Assembly (NCBI GenBank): GCA_958496175.1
Contig: OY292275.1
Coordinates: forward strand, 1,178,001-1,242,000
Direction of reading: 5' to 3'
Length of the DNA: 64,000 bases
Origin: Sisyra terminalis
Lineage: Eukaryota > Arthropoda > Insecta > Neuroptera > Sisyridae
This document shows, piece by piece, positions 1 through 14,088 of this stretch. Below the pieces are notes generated by a model, which was given only the letters and a program-made list of their open reading frames with translations, ran no database searches and had not been told where the DNA came from. The translations under genes and the position numbers were made by a program. Within the stretch, counting starts at the first letter, position 1; every line of letters begins with the position of its first letter.

Positions 1-1342
1 TCTTAGTGGGAAGAATGCATCCCTTCAAACTGCATGTTCAACCCTTAAACGAGGATTGTTTTGGGAAAAATTTGCACAGCATGTACAGATAGACTTGTAC
101 TTTCGATTGGCATCCTAAAAAAAATTTTTTTTATTTGACCATTTTCGTGTAAAATCAACGATGGTTAACCCACGGTTTTTTTTGGCGAAAAATCTTTTTG
201 TCTCGAAATCGAAAAAGATTGTTATATTATCGTTCTATACATTGTTACGAACCCGAAACTGCCTTTGGTTCGAAAATCAACCCTTATATAACAATGGTAC
301 ATGCAATTGTTGAAGAAGCCACGTTCGTCTCTCCCTCTTAGTGGGAAGTATGCATCCCTTCAAACTGCATGTTCAACCCTTAAACGAGGATTGTTTTGGG
401 AAAAATTTGCACAGCATGTACAGATAGACTTGTACTTTCGATTGGCATCCTAAAAAAAATTTTTATTTACTTGACCATTTTCGTGAAAAATCAACGATGG
501 TTAACCCACGGTTTTTTTTGGCGAAAAATCTTTTTGACTCGAAATCGAAAAAGATTGTTATATTATCGTTCTATACATTGTTACGAACCCGAAACTGCCT
601 TTGGTTCGAAAATCAACCCTTATATAACAATGGTACATGCAATTGTTGAAGAAGCCACGTTCGTCTCTCCCTCTTAGTGGGAAGAATGCATCCCTTCAAA
701 CTGCATGTTCAACCCTTAAACGAGGATTGTTTTGGGAAAAATTTGCACAGCATGTACAGATAGACTTGTACTTTCGATTGGCATCCTAAAAAAAATTTTT
801 TTTATTTGACCATTTTCGTGTAAAATCAACGATGGTTAACCCACGGTTTTTTTTGGCGAAAAATCTTTTTGTCTCGAAATCGAAAAAGATTGTTATATTA
901 TCGTTCTATACATTGTTACGAACCCGAAACTGCCTTTGGTTCGAAAATCAACCCTTATATAACAATGGTACATGCAATTGTTGAAGAAGCCACGTTCGTC
1001 TCTCCCTCTTAGTGGGAAGAATGCATCCCTTCAAACTGCATGTTCAACCCTTAAACGAGGATTGTTTTGGGAAAAATTTGCACAGCATGTACAGATAGAC
1101 TTGTACTTTCGATTGGCATCCTAAAAAAAATTTTTTTTATTTGACCATTTTCGTGTAAAATCAACGATGGTTAACCCACGGTTTTTTTTGGCGAAAAATC
1201 TTTTTGTCTCGAAATCGAAAAAGATTGTTATATTATCGTTCTATACATTGTTACGAACCCGAAACTGCCTTTGGTTCGAAAATCAACCCTTATATAACAA
1301 TGGTACATGCAATTGTTGAAGAAGCCACGTTCGTCTCTCCCT

Positions 1343-3019
1343 CTTAGTGAGAAGAATGCATCCCTTCAAACTGCATGTTCAACCCTTAAACGAGGATTGT
1401 TTTGGGAAAAATTTGCACAGCATGTACAGATAGACTTGTACTTTCGATTGGCATCCTAAAAAAAATTTTTTTTATTTGACCATTTTCGTGTAAAATCAAC
1501 GATGGTTAACCCACGGTTTTTTTTGGCGAAAAATCTTTTTGTCTCGAAATCGAAAAAGATTGTTATATTATCGTTCTATACATTGTTACGAACCCGAAAC
1601 TGCCCTTGGTTCGAAAATCAACCCTTATATAACAATGGTACATGCAATTGTTGAAGAAGCCACGTTCGTCTCTCCCTCTTAGTGGGAAGAATGCATCCCT
1701 TCAAACTGCATGTTCAACCCTTAAACGAGGATTGTTTTGGGAAAAATTTGCACAGCATGTACAGATAGACTTGTACTTTCGATTGGCATCCTAAAAAAAA
1801 TTTTTTTTATTTGACCATTTTCGTGTAAAATCAACGATGGTTAACCCACGGTTTTTTTTGGCGAAAAATCTTTTTGTCTCGAAATCGAAAAAGATTGTTA
1901 TATTATCGTTCTATACATTGTTACGAACCCGAAACTGCCTTTGGTTCGAAAATCAACCCTTATATAACAATGGTACATGCAATTGTTGAAGAAGCCACGT
2001 TCGTCTCTCCCTCTTAGTGAGAAGAATGCATCCCTTCAAACTGCATGTTCAACCCTTAAACGAGGATTGTTTTGGGAAAAATTTGCACAGCATGTACAGA
2101 TAGACTTGTACTTTCGATTGGCATCCTAAAAAAAATTTTTTTTATTTGACCATTTTCGTGTAAAATCAACGATGGTTAACCCACGGTTTTTTTTGGCGAA
2201 AAATCTTTTTGTCTCGAAATCGAAAAAGATTGTTATATTATCGTTCTATACATTGTTACGAACCCGAAACTGCCCTTGGTTCGAAAATCAACCCTTATAT
2301 AACAATGGTACATGCAATTGTTGAAGAAGCCACGTTCGTCTCTCCCTCTTAGTGGGAAGAATGCATCCCTTCAAACTGCATGTTCAACCCTTAAACGAGG
2401 ATTGTTTTGGGAAAAATTTGCACAGCATGTACAGATAGACTTGTACTTTCGATTGGCATCCTAAAAAAAATTTTTTTTATTTGACCATTTTCGTGTAAAA
2501 TCAACGATGGTTAACCCACGGTTTTTTTTGGCGAAAAATCTTTTTGTCTCGAAATCGAAAAAGATTGTTATATTATCGTTCTATACATTGTTACGAACCC
2601 GAAACTGCCTTTGGTTCGAAAATCAACCCTTATATAACAATGGTACATGCAATTGTTGAAGAAGCCACGTTCGTCTCTCCCTCTTAGTGAGAAGAATGCA
2701 TCCCTTCAAACTGCATGTTCAACCCTTAAACGAGGATTGTTTTGGGAAAAATTTGCACAGCATGTACAGATAGACTTGTACTTTCGATTGGCATCCTAAA
2801 AAAAATTTTTTTTATTTGACCATTTTCGTGTAAAATCAACGATGGTTAACCCACGGTTTTTTTTGGCGAAAAATCTTTTTGTCTCGAAATCGAAAAAGAT
2901 TGTTATATTATCGTTCTATACATTGTTACGAACCCGAAACTGCCCTTGGTTCGAAAATCAACCCTTATATAACAATGGTACATGCAATTGTTGAAGAAGC
3001 CACGTTCGTCTCTCCCTCT
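1343..3019 (+). repeat. Dimeric higher-order stretch of the satellite
   Basis: Units carrying AGTGAGAAG together with TGCCCTTGG (near 1,345/1,602, 2,015/2,272 and 2,685/2,942) alternate with units carrying AGTGGGAAG and TGCCTTTGG. This gives a roughly 670-bp dimer period. A rare variant with ATTTTTATTTACTTGACC and TTTGACTCG occurs both at about 396 and at about 3,077, eight units apart. Confidence 0.85.
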
Positions 3020-6000
3020 TAGTGGGAAGAATGCATCCCTTCAAACTGCATGTTCAACCCTTAAACGAGGATTGTTTTGGGAAAAATTTGCACAGCATGT
3101 ACAGATAGACTTGTACTTTCGATTGGCATCCTAAAAAAAATTTTTATTTACTTGACCATTTTCGTGAAAAATCAACGATGGTTAACCCACGGTTTTTTTT
3201 GGCGAAAAATCTTTTTGACTCGAAATCGAAAAAGATTGTTATATTATCGTTCTATACATTGTTACGAACCCGAAACTGCCTTTGGTTCGAAAATCAACCC
3301 TTATATAACAATGGTACATGCAATTGTTGAAGAAGCCACGTTCGTCTCTCCCTCTTAGTGGGAAGAATGCATCCCTTCAAACTGCATGTTCAACCCTTAA
3401 ACGAGGATTGTTTTGGGAAAAATTTGCACAGCATGTACAGATAGACTTGTACTTTCGATTGGCATCCTAAAAAAAATTTTTTTTATTTGACCATTTTCGT
3501 GTAAAATCAACGATGGTTAACCCACGGTTTTTTTTGGCGAAAAATCTTTTTGTCTCGAAATCGAAAAAGATTGTTATATTATCGTTCTATACATTGTTAC
3601 GAACCCGAAACTGCCTTTGGTTCGAAAATCAACCCTTATATAACAATGGTACATGCAATTGTTGAAGAAGCCACGTTCGTCTCTCCCTCTTAGTGGGAAG
3701 TATGCATCCCTTCAAACTGCATGTTCAACCCTTAAACGTGGTTTGTTTTGGGAAAAATTTGCACAGCATGTACAGATAGACTTGTACTTTCGATTGGCAT
3801 CCTAAAAAAAATTTTTTTTATTTGACCATTTTCGTGTAAAATCAACGATGGTTAACCCACGGTTTTTTTTGGCGAAAAATCTTTTTGTCTCGAAATCGAA
3901 AAAGATTGTTATATTATCGTTCTATACATTGTTACGAACCCGAAACTGCCTTTGGTTCGAAAATCAACCCTTATATAACAATGGTACATGCAATTGTTGA
4001 AGAAGCCACGTTCGTCTCTCCCTCTTAGTGGGAAGTATGCATCCCTTCAAACTGCATGTTCAACCCTTAAACGAGGATTGTTTTGGGAAAAATTTGCACA
4101 GCATGTACAGATAGACTTGTACTTTCGATTGGCATCCTAAAAAAAATTTTTTTTATTTGACCATTTTCGTGTAAAATCAACGATGGTTAACCCACGGTTT
4201 TTTTTGGCGAAAAATCTTTTTGTCTCGAAATCGAAAAAGATTGTTATATTATCGTTCTATACATTGTTACGAACCCGAAACTGCCTTTGGTTCGAAAATC
4301 AACCCTTATATAACAATGGTACATGCAATTGTTGAAGAAGCCACGTTCGTCTCTCCCTCTTAGTGGGAAGTATGCATCCCTTCAAACTGCATGTTCAACC
4401 CTTAAACGTGGTTTGTTTTGGGAAAAATTTGCACAGCATGTACAGATAGACTTGTACTTTCGATTGGCATCCTAAAAAAAATTTTTTTTATTTGACCATT
4501 TTCGTGAAAAATCAACGATGGTTAACCCACGGTTTTTTTTGGCGAAAAATCTTTTTGTCTCGAATACGAAAAAGATTGTTATATTATCGTTCTATACATT
4601 GTTACGAACCCGAAACTGCCTTTGGTTCGAAAATCAACCCTTATATAACAATGGTACATGCAATTGTTGAAGAAGCCACGTTCGTCTCTCCCTCTTAGTG
4701 GGAAGTATGCATCCCTTCAAACTGCATGTTCAACCCTTAAACGAGGATTGTTTTGGGAAAAATTTGCACAGCATGTACAGATAGACTTGTACTTTCGATT
4801 GGCATCCTAAAAAAAATTTTTTTTATTTGACCATTTTCGTGTAAAATCAACGATGGTTAACCCACGGTTTTTTTTGGCGAAAAATCTTTTTGTCTCGAAA
4901 TCGAAAAAGATTGTTATATTATCGTTCTATACATTGTTACGAACCCGAAACTGCCTTTGGTTCGAAAATCAACCCTTATATAACAATGGTACATGCAATT
5001 GTTGAAGAAGCCACGTTCGTCTCTCCCTCTTAGTGGGAAGTATGCATCCCTTCAAACTGCATGTTCAACCCTTAAACGTGGTTTGTTTTGGGAAAAATTT
5101 GCACAGCATGTACAGATAGACTTGTACTTTCGATTGGCATCCTAAAAAAAATTTTTTTTATTTGACCATTTTCGTGAAAAATCAACGATGGTTAACCCAC
5201 GGTTTTTTTTGGCGAAAAATCTTTTTGTCTCGAATACGAAAAAGATTGTTATATTATCGTTCTATACATTGTTACGAACCCGAAACTGCCTTTGGTTCGA
5301 AAATCAACCCTTATATAACAATGGTACATGCAATTGTTGAAGAAGCCACGTTCGTCTCTCCCTCTTAGTGGGAAGTATGCATCCCTTCAAACTGCATGTT
5401 CAACCCTTAAACGAGGATTGTTTTGGGAAAAATTTGCACAGCATGTACTGATAGACTTGTACTTTCGATTGGCATCCTAAAAAAAATTTTTTTTATTTGA
5501 CCATTTTCGTGTAAAATCAACGATGGTTAACCCACGGTTTTTTTTGGCGAAAAATCTTTTTGTCTCGAAATCGAAAAAGATTGTTATATTATCGTTCTAT
5601 ACATTGTTACGAACCCGAAACTGCCTTTGGTTCGAAAATCAACCCTTATATAACAATGGTACATGCAATTGTTGAAGAAGCCACGTTCGTCTCTCCCTCT
5701 TAGTGGGAAGTATGCATCCCTTCAAACTGCATGTTCAACCCTTAAACGTGGTTTGTTTTGGGAAAAATTTGCACAGCATGTACAGATAGACTTGTACTTT
5801 CGATTGGCATCCTAAAAAAAATTTTTTTTTATTTGACCATTTTCGTGAAAAATCAACGATGGTTAACCCACGGTTTTTTTTGGCGAAAAATCTTTTTGTC
5901 TCGAAATCGAAAAAGATTGTTATTTTTTCGTTCTATACATTGTTACGAACCCGAAACTGCCTTTGGTTCGAAAATCAACCCTTATATAACAATGGTACAT

Positions 6001-9000
6001 GCAATTGTTGAAGAAGCCACGTTCGTCTCTCCCTCTTAGTGGGAAGTATGCATCCCTTCAAACTGCATGTTCAACCCTTAAACGTGGTTTGTTTTGGGAA
6101 AAATTTGCACAGCATGTACAGATAGACTTGTACTTTCGATTGGCATCCTAAAAAAAATTTTTTTTTATTTGACCATTTTCGTGAAAAATCAACGATGGTT
6201 AACCCACGGTTTTTTTTGGCGAAAAATCTTTTTGTCTCGAAATCGAAAAAGATTGTTATATTATCGTTCTATACATTGTTACGAACCCGAAACTGCCTTT
6301 GGTTCGAAAATCAACCCTTATATAACAATGGTACATGCAATTGTTGAAGAAGCCACGTTCGTCTCTCCCTCTTAGTGGGAAGTATGCATCCCTTCAAACT
6401 GCATGTTCAACCCTTAAACGTGGTTTGTTTTGGGAAAAATTTGCACAGCATGTACAGATAGACTTGTACTTTCGATTGGCATCCTAAAAAAAATTTTTTT
6501 TTATTTGACCATTTTCGTGAAAAATCAACGATGGTTAACCCACGGTTTTTTTTGGCGAAAAATCTTTTTGTCTCGAAATCGAAAAAGATTGTTATTTTTT
6601 CGTTCTATACATTGTTACGAACCCGAAACTGCCTTTGGTTCGAAAATCAACCCTTATATAACAATGGTACATGCAATTGTTGAAGAAGCCACGTTCGTCT
6701 CTCCCTCTTAGTGGGAAGTATGCATCCCTTCAAACTGCATGTTCAACCCTTAAACGTGGTTTGTTTTGGGAAAAATTTGCACAGCATGTACAGATAGACT
6801 TGTACTTTCGATTGGCATCCTAAAAAAAATTTTTTTTTATTGACCATTTTCGTGAAAAATCAACGATGGTTAACCCACGGTTTTTTTTGGCGAAAAATCT
6901 TTTTGTCTCGAAATCGAAAAAGATTGTTATATTATCGTTCTATACATTGTTACGAACCCGAAACTGCCTTTGGTTCGAAAATCAACCCTTATATAACAAT
7001 GGTACATGCAATTGTTGAAGAAGCCACGTTCGTCTCTCCCTCTTAGTGGGAAGTATGCATCCCTTCAAACTGCATGTTCAACCCTTAAACGTGGTTTGTT
7101 TTGGGAAAAATTTGCACAGCATGTACAGATAGACTTGTACTTTCGATTGGCATCCTAAAAAAAATTTTTTTTTATTTGACCATTTTCGTGAAAAATCAAC
7201 GATGGTTAACCCACGGTTTTTTTTGGCGAAAAATCTTTTTGTCTCGAAATCGAAAAAGATTGTTATTTTTTCGTTCTATACATTGTTACGAACCCGAAAC
7301 TGCCTTTGGTTCGAAAATCAACCCTTATATAACAATGGTACATGCAATTGTTGAAGAAGCCACGTTCGTCTCTCCCTCTTAGTGGGAAGTATGCATCCCT
7401 TCAAACTGCATGTTCAACCCTTAAACGTGGTTTGTTTTGGGAAAAATTTGCACAGCATGTACAGATAGACTTGTACTTTCGATTGGCATCCTAAAAAAAA
7501 TTTTTTTTTATTTGACCATTTTCGTGAAAAATCAACGATGGTTAACCCACGGTTTTTTTTGGCGAAAAATCTTTTTGTCTCGAAATCGAAAAAGATTGTT
7601 ATTTTTTCGTTCTATACATTGTTACGAACCCGAAACTGCCTTTGGTTCGAAAATCAACCCTTATATAACAATGGTACATGCAATTGTTGAAGAAGCCACG
7701 TTCGTCTCTCCCTCTTAGTGGGAAGTATGCATCCCTTCAAACTGCATGTTCAACCCTTAAACGAGGATTGTTTTGGGAAAAATTTGCACAGCATGTACTG
7801 ATAGACTTGTACTTTCGATTGGCATCCTAAAAAAAATTTTTTTTATTTGACCATTTTCGTGTAAAATCAACGATGGTTAACCCACGGTATTTTTTGGCGA
7901 AAAATCTTTTTGTCTCGAAATCGAAAAAGATTGTTATATTATCGTTCTATACATTGTTACGAACCCGAAACTGCCTTTGGTTCGAAAATCAACCCTTATA
8001 TAACAATGGTACATGCAATTGTTGAAGAAGCCACGTTCGTCTCTCCCTCTTAGTGGGAAGTATGCATCCCTTCAAACTGCATGTTCAACCCTTAAACGAG
8101 GATTGTTTTGGGAAAAATTTGCACAGCATGTACAGATAGACTTGTACTTTCGATTGGCATCCTAAAAAAAATTTTTTTTATTTGACCATTTTCGTGTAAA
8201 ATCAACGATGGTTAACCCACGGTTTTTTTGGCGAAAAATCTTTTTGTCTCGAAATCGAAAAAGATTGTTATATTATCGTTCTATACATTGTTACGAACCC
8301 GAAACTGCCTTTGGTTCGAAAATCAACCCTTATATAACAATGGTACATGCAATTGTTGAAGAAGCCACGTTCGTCTCTCCCTCTTAGTGGGAAGTATGCA
8401 TCCCTTCAAACTGCATGTTCAACCCTTAAACGTGGTTTGTTTTGGGAAAAATTTGCACAGCATGTACAGATAGACTTGTACTTTCGATTGGCATCCTAAA
8501 AAAAATTTTTTTTATTTGACCATTTTCGTGAAAAATCAACGATGGTTAACCCACGGTTTTTTTTGGCGAAAAATCTTTTTGTCTCGAAATCGAAAAAGAT
8601 TGTTATATTATCGTTCTATACATTGTTACGAACCCGAAACTGCCTTTGGTTCGAAAATCAACCCTTATATAACAATGGTACATGCAATTGTTGAAGAAGC
8701 CACGTTCGTCTCTCCCTCTTAGTGGGAAGTATGCATCCCTTCAAACTGCATGTTCAACCCTTAAACGAGGTTTGTTTTGGGAAAAATTTGCACAGCATGT
8801 ACAGATAGACTTGTACTTTCGATTGGCATCCTAAAAAAAATTTTTTTTATTTGACCATTTTCGTGTAAAATAAACGATGGTTAACCCACGGTTTTTTTTG
8901 GCGAAAAATCTTTTTGTCTCGAAATCGAAAAAGATTGTTATATTATCGTTCTATACATTGTTACGAACCCGAAACTGCCTTTGGTTCGAAAATCAACCCT

Positions 9001-9059
9001 TATATAACAATGGTACATGCAATTGTTGAAGAAGCCACGTTCGTCTCTCCCTCTTAGTG

Positions 9060-12000
9060 GGAAGTATGCATCCCTTCAAACTGCATGTTCAACCCTTAAA
9101 CGAGGATTGTTTTGGGAAAAATTTGCACAGCATGTACAGATAGACTTGTACTTTCGATTGGCATCCTAAAAAAAATTTTTTTTATTTGACCATTTTCGTG
9201 TAAAATCAACGATGGTTAACCCACGGTTTTTTTGGCGAAAAATCTTTTTGTCTCGAAATCGAAAAAGATTGTTATATTATCGTTCTATACATTGTTACGA
9301 ACCCGAAACTGCCTTTGGTTCGAAAATCAACCCTTATATAACAATGGTACATGCAATTGTTGAAGAAGCCACGTTCGTCTCTCCCTCTTAGTGGGAAGTA
9401 TGCATCCCTTCAAACTGCATGTTCAACCCTTAAACGAGGATTGTTTTGGGAAAAATTTGCACAGCATGTACAGATAGACTTGTACTTTCGATTGGCATCC
9501 TAAAAAAAATTTTTTTTATTTGACCATTTTCGTGTAAAATAAACGATGGTTAACCCACGGTTTTTTTTGGCGAAAAATCTTTTTGTCTCGAAATCGAAAA
9601 AGATTGTTATATTATCGTTCTATACATTGTTACGAACCCGAAACTGCCTTTGGTTCGAAAATCAACCCTTATATAACAATGGTACATGCAATTGTTGAAG
9701 AAGCCACGTTCGTCTCTCCCTCTTAGTGGGAAGTATGCATCCCTTCAAACTGCATGTTCAACCCTTAAACGTGGTTTGTTTTGGGAAAAATTTGCACAGC
9801 ATGTACAGATAGACTTGTACTTTCGATTGGCATCCTAAAAAAAATTTTTTTTATTTGACCATTTTCGTGAAAAATCAACGATGGTTAACCCACGGTTTTT
9901 TTTGGCGAAAAATCTTTTTGTCTCGAAATCGAAAAAGATTGTTATATTATCGTTCTATACATTGTTACGAACCCGAAACTGCCTTTGGTTCGAAAATCAA
10001 CCCTTATATAACAATGGTACATGCAATTGTTGAAGAAGCCACGTTCGTCTCTCCCTCTTAGTGGGAAGTATGCATCCCTTCAAACTGCATGTTCAACCCT
10101 TAAACGAGGTTTGTTTTGGGAAAAATTTGCACAGCATGTACAGATAGACTTGTACTTTCGATTGGCATCCTAAAAAAAATTTTTTTTATTTGACCATTTT
10201 CGTGTAAAATAAACGATGGTTAACCCACGGTTTTTTTTGGCGAAAAATCTTTTTGTCTCGAAATCGAAAAAGATTGTTATATTATCGTTCTATACATTGT
10301 TACGAACCCGAAACTGCCTTTGGTTCGAAAATCAACCCTTATATAACAATGGTACATGCAATTGTTGAAGAAGCCACGTTCGTCTCTCCCTCTTAGTGGG
10401 AAGTATGCATCCCTTCAAACTGCATGTTCAACCCTTAAACGTGGTTTGTTTTGGGAAAAATTTGCACAGCATGTACAGATAGACTTGTACTTTCGATTGG
10501 CATCCTAAAAAAAATTTTTTTTATTTGACCATTTTCGTGAAAAATCAACGATGGTTAACCCACGGTTTTTTTTGGCGAAAAATCTTTTTGTCTCGAATAC
10601 GAAAAAGATTGTTATATTATCGTTCTATACATTGTTACGAACCCGAAACTGCCTTTGGTTCGAAAATCAACCCTTATATAACAATGGTACATGCAATTGT
10701 TGAAGAAGCCACGTTCGTCTCTCCCTCTTAGTGGGAAGTATGCATCCCTTCAAACTGCATGTTCAACCCTTAAACGTGGTTTGTTTTGGGAAAAATTTGC
10801 ACAGCATGTACAGATAGACTTGTACTTTCGATTGGCATCCTAAAAAAAATTTTTTTTTATTTGACCATTTTCGTGAAAAATCAACGATGGTTAACCCACG
10901 GTTTTTTTTGGCGAAAAATCTTTTTGTCTCGAAATCGAAAAAGATTGTTATTTTTTCGTTCTATACATTGTTACGAACCCGAAACTGCCTTTGGTTCGAA
11001 AATCAACCCTTATATAACAATGGTACATGCAATTGTTGAAGAAGCCACGTTCGTCTCTCCCTCTTAGTGGGAAGTATGCATCCCTTCAAACTGCATGTTC
11101 AACCCTTAAACGTGGTTTGTTTTGGGAAAAATTTGCACAGCATGTACAGATAGACTTGTACTTTCGATTGGCATCCTAAAAAAAATTTTTTTTTATTTGA
11201 CCATTTTCGTGAAAAATCAACGATGGTTAACCCACGGTTTTTTTTGGCGAAAAATCTTTTTGTCTCGAAATCGAAAAAGATTGTTATATTTTCGTTCTAT
11301 ACATTGTTACGAACCCGAAACTGCCTTTGGTTCGAAAATCAACCCTTATATAACAATGGTACATGCAATTGTTGAAGAAGCCACGTTCGTCTCTCCCTCT
11401 TAGTGGGAAGTATGCATCCCTTCAAACTGCATGTTCAACCCTTAAACGAGGATTGTTTTGGGAAAAATTTGCACAGCATGTACTGATAGACTTGTACTTT
11501 CGATTGGCATCCTAAAAAAAATTTTTTTTATTTGACCATTTTCGTGTAAAATCAACGATGGTTAACCCACGGTATTTTTTGGCGAAAAATCTTTTTGTCT
11601 CGAAATCGAAAAAGATTGTTATATTATCGTTCTATACATTGTTACGAACCCGAAACTGCCTTTGGTTCGAAAATCAACCCTTATATAACAATGGTACATG
11701 CAATTGTTGAAGAAGCCACGTTCGTCTCTCCCTCTTAGTGGGAAGTATGCATCCCTTCAAACTGCATGTTCAACCCTTAAACGTGGTTTGTTTTGGGAAA
11801 AATTTGCACAGCATGTACAGATAGACTTGTACTTTCGATTGGCATCCTAAAAAAAATTTTTTTTTATTTGACCATTTTCGTGAAAAATCAACGATGGTTA
11901 ACCCACGGTTTTTTTTGGCGAAAAATCTTTTTGTCTCGAAATCGAAAAAGATTGTTATTTTTTCGTTCTATACATTGTTACGAACCCGAAACTGCCTTTG

Positions 12001-12074
12001 GTTCGAAAATCAACCCTTATATAACAATGGTACATGCAATTGTTGAAGAAGCCACGTTCGTCTCTCCCTCTTAG
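9060..12074 (+). repeat. Nine-unit higher-order block, copy 1
   Basis: The ordered string of variant units here (7-T tract, AAATAAACG variant, CGTGGTTTG variant, CGAATACG variant, TTATTTTTTCG variant, TACTGATAG variant and others) recurs 5,029 bp downstream at 14,089-17,103. The left flanking unit (CGAGGTTTG with AAATAAACG) and the right flanking unit do not match between copies, so the block ends are fairly sharp. Within it, the four units 10,396-11,740 recur at 12,074-13,418, an offset of 1,678 bp. Confidence 0.85.
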
Positions 12075-14088
12075 TGGGAAGTATGCATCCCTTCAAACTG
12101 CATGTTCAACCCTTAAACGTGGTTTGTTTTGGGAAAAATTTGCACAGCATGTACAGATAGACTTGTACTTTCGATTGGCATCCTAAAAAAAATTTTTTTT
12201 ATTTGACCATTTTCGTGAAAAATCAACGATGGTTAACCCACGGTTTTTTTTGGCGAAAAATCTTTTTGTCTCGAATACGAAAAAGATTGTTATATTATCG
12301 TTCTATACATTGTTACGAACCCGAAACTGCCTTTGGTTCGAAAATCAACCCTTATATAACAATGGTACATGCAATTGTTGAAGAAGCCACGTTCGTCTCT
12401 CCCTCTTAGTGGGAAGTATGCATCCCTTCAAACTGCATGTTCAACCCTTAAACGTGGTTTGTTTTGGGAAAAATTTGCACAGCATGTACAGATAGACTTG
12501 TACTTTCGATTGGCATCCTAAAAAAAATTTTTTTTTATTTGACCATTTTCGTGAAAAATCAACGATGGTTAACCCACGGTTTTTTTTGGCGAAAAATCTT
12601 TTTGTCTCGAAATCGAAAAAGATTGTTATTTTTTCGTTCTATACATTGTTACGAACCCGAAACTGCCTTTGGTTCGAAAATCAACCCTTATATAACAATG
12701 GTACATGCAATTGTTGAAGAAGCCACGTTCGTCTCTCCCTCTTAGTGGGAAGTATGCATCCCTTCAAACTGCATGTTCAACCCTTAAACGTGGTTTGTTT
12801 TGGGAAAAATTTGCACAGCATGTACAGATAGACTTGTACTTTCGATTGGCATCCTAAAAAAAATTTTTTTTTATTTGACCATTTTCGTGAAAAATCAACG
12901 ATGGTTAACCCACGGTTTTTTTTGGCGAAAAATCTTTTTGTCTCGAAATCGAAAAAGATTGTTATATTTTCGTTCTATACATTGTTACGAACCCGAAACT
13001 GCCTTTGGTTCGAAAATCAACCCTTATATAACAATGGTACATGCAATTGTTGAAGAAGCCACGTTCGTCTCTCCCTCTTAGTGGGAAGTATGCATCCCTT
13101 CAAACTGCATGTTCAACCCTTAAACGAGGATTGTTTTGGGAAAAATTTGCACAGCATGTACTGATAGACTTGTACTTTCGATTGGCATCCTAAAAAAAAT
13201 TTTTTTTATTTGACCATTTTCGTGTAAAATCAACGATGGTTAACCCACGGTATTTTTTGGCGAAAAATCTTTTTGTCTCGAAATCGAAAAAGATTGTTAT
13301 ATTATCGTTCTATACATTGTTACGAACCCGAAACTGCCTTTGGTTCGAAAATCAACCCTTATATAACAATGGTACATGCAATTGTTGAAGAAGCCACGTT
13401 CGTCTCTCCCTCTTAGTGGGAAGTATGCATCCCTTCAAACTGCATGTTCAACCCTTAAACGAGGATTGTTTTGGGAAAAATTTGCACAGCATGTACAGAT
13501 AGACTTGTACTTTCGATTGGCATCCTAAAAAAAATTTTTTTTATTTGACCATTTTCGTGTAAAATCAACGATGGTTAACCCACGGTTTTTTTTGGCGAAA
13601 AATCTTTTTGTCTCGAAATCGAAAAAGATTGTTATATTATCGTTCTATACATTGTTACGAACCCGAAACTGCCTTTGGTTCGAAAATCAACCCTTATATA
13701 ACAATGGTACATGCAATTGTTGAAGAAGCCACGTTCGTCTCTCCCTCTTAGTGGGAAGTATGCATCCCTTCAAACTGCATGTTCAACCCTTAAACGAGGA
13801 TTGTTTTGGGAAAAATTTGCACAGCATGTACAGATAGACTTGTACTTTCGATTGGCATCCTAAAAAAAATTTTTTTTATTTGACCATTTTCGTGTAAAAT
13901 CAACGATGGTTAACCCACGGTTTTTTTTGGCGAAAAATCTTTTTGTCTCGAAATCGAAAAAGATTGTTATATTATCGTTCTATACATTGTTACGAACCCG
14001 AAACTGCCTTTGGTTCGAAAATCAACCCTTATATAACAATGGTACATGCAATTGTTGAAGAAGCCACGTTCGTCTCTCCCTCTTAGTG

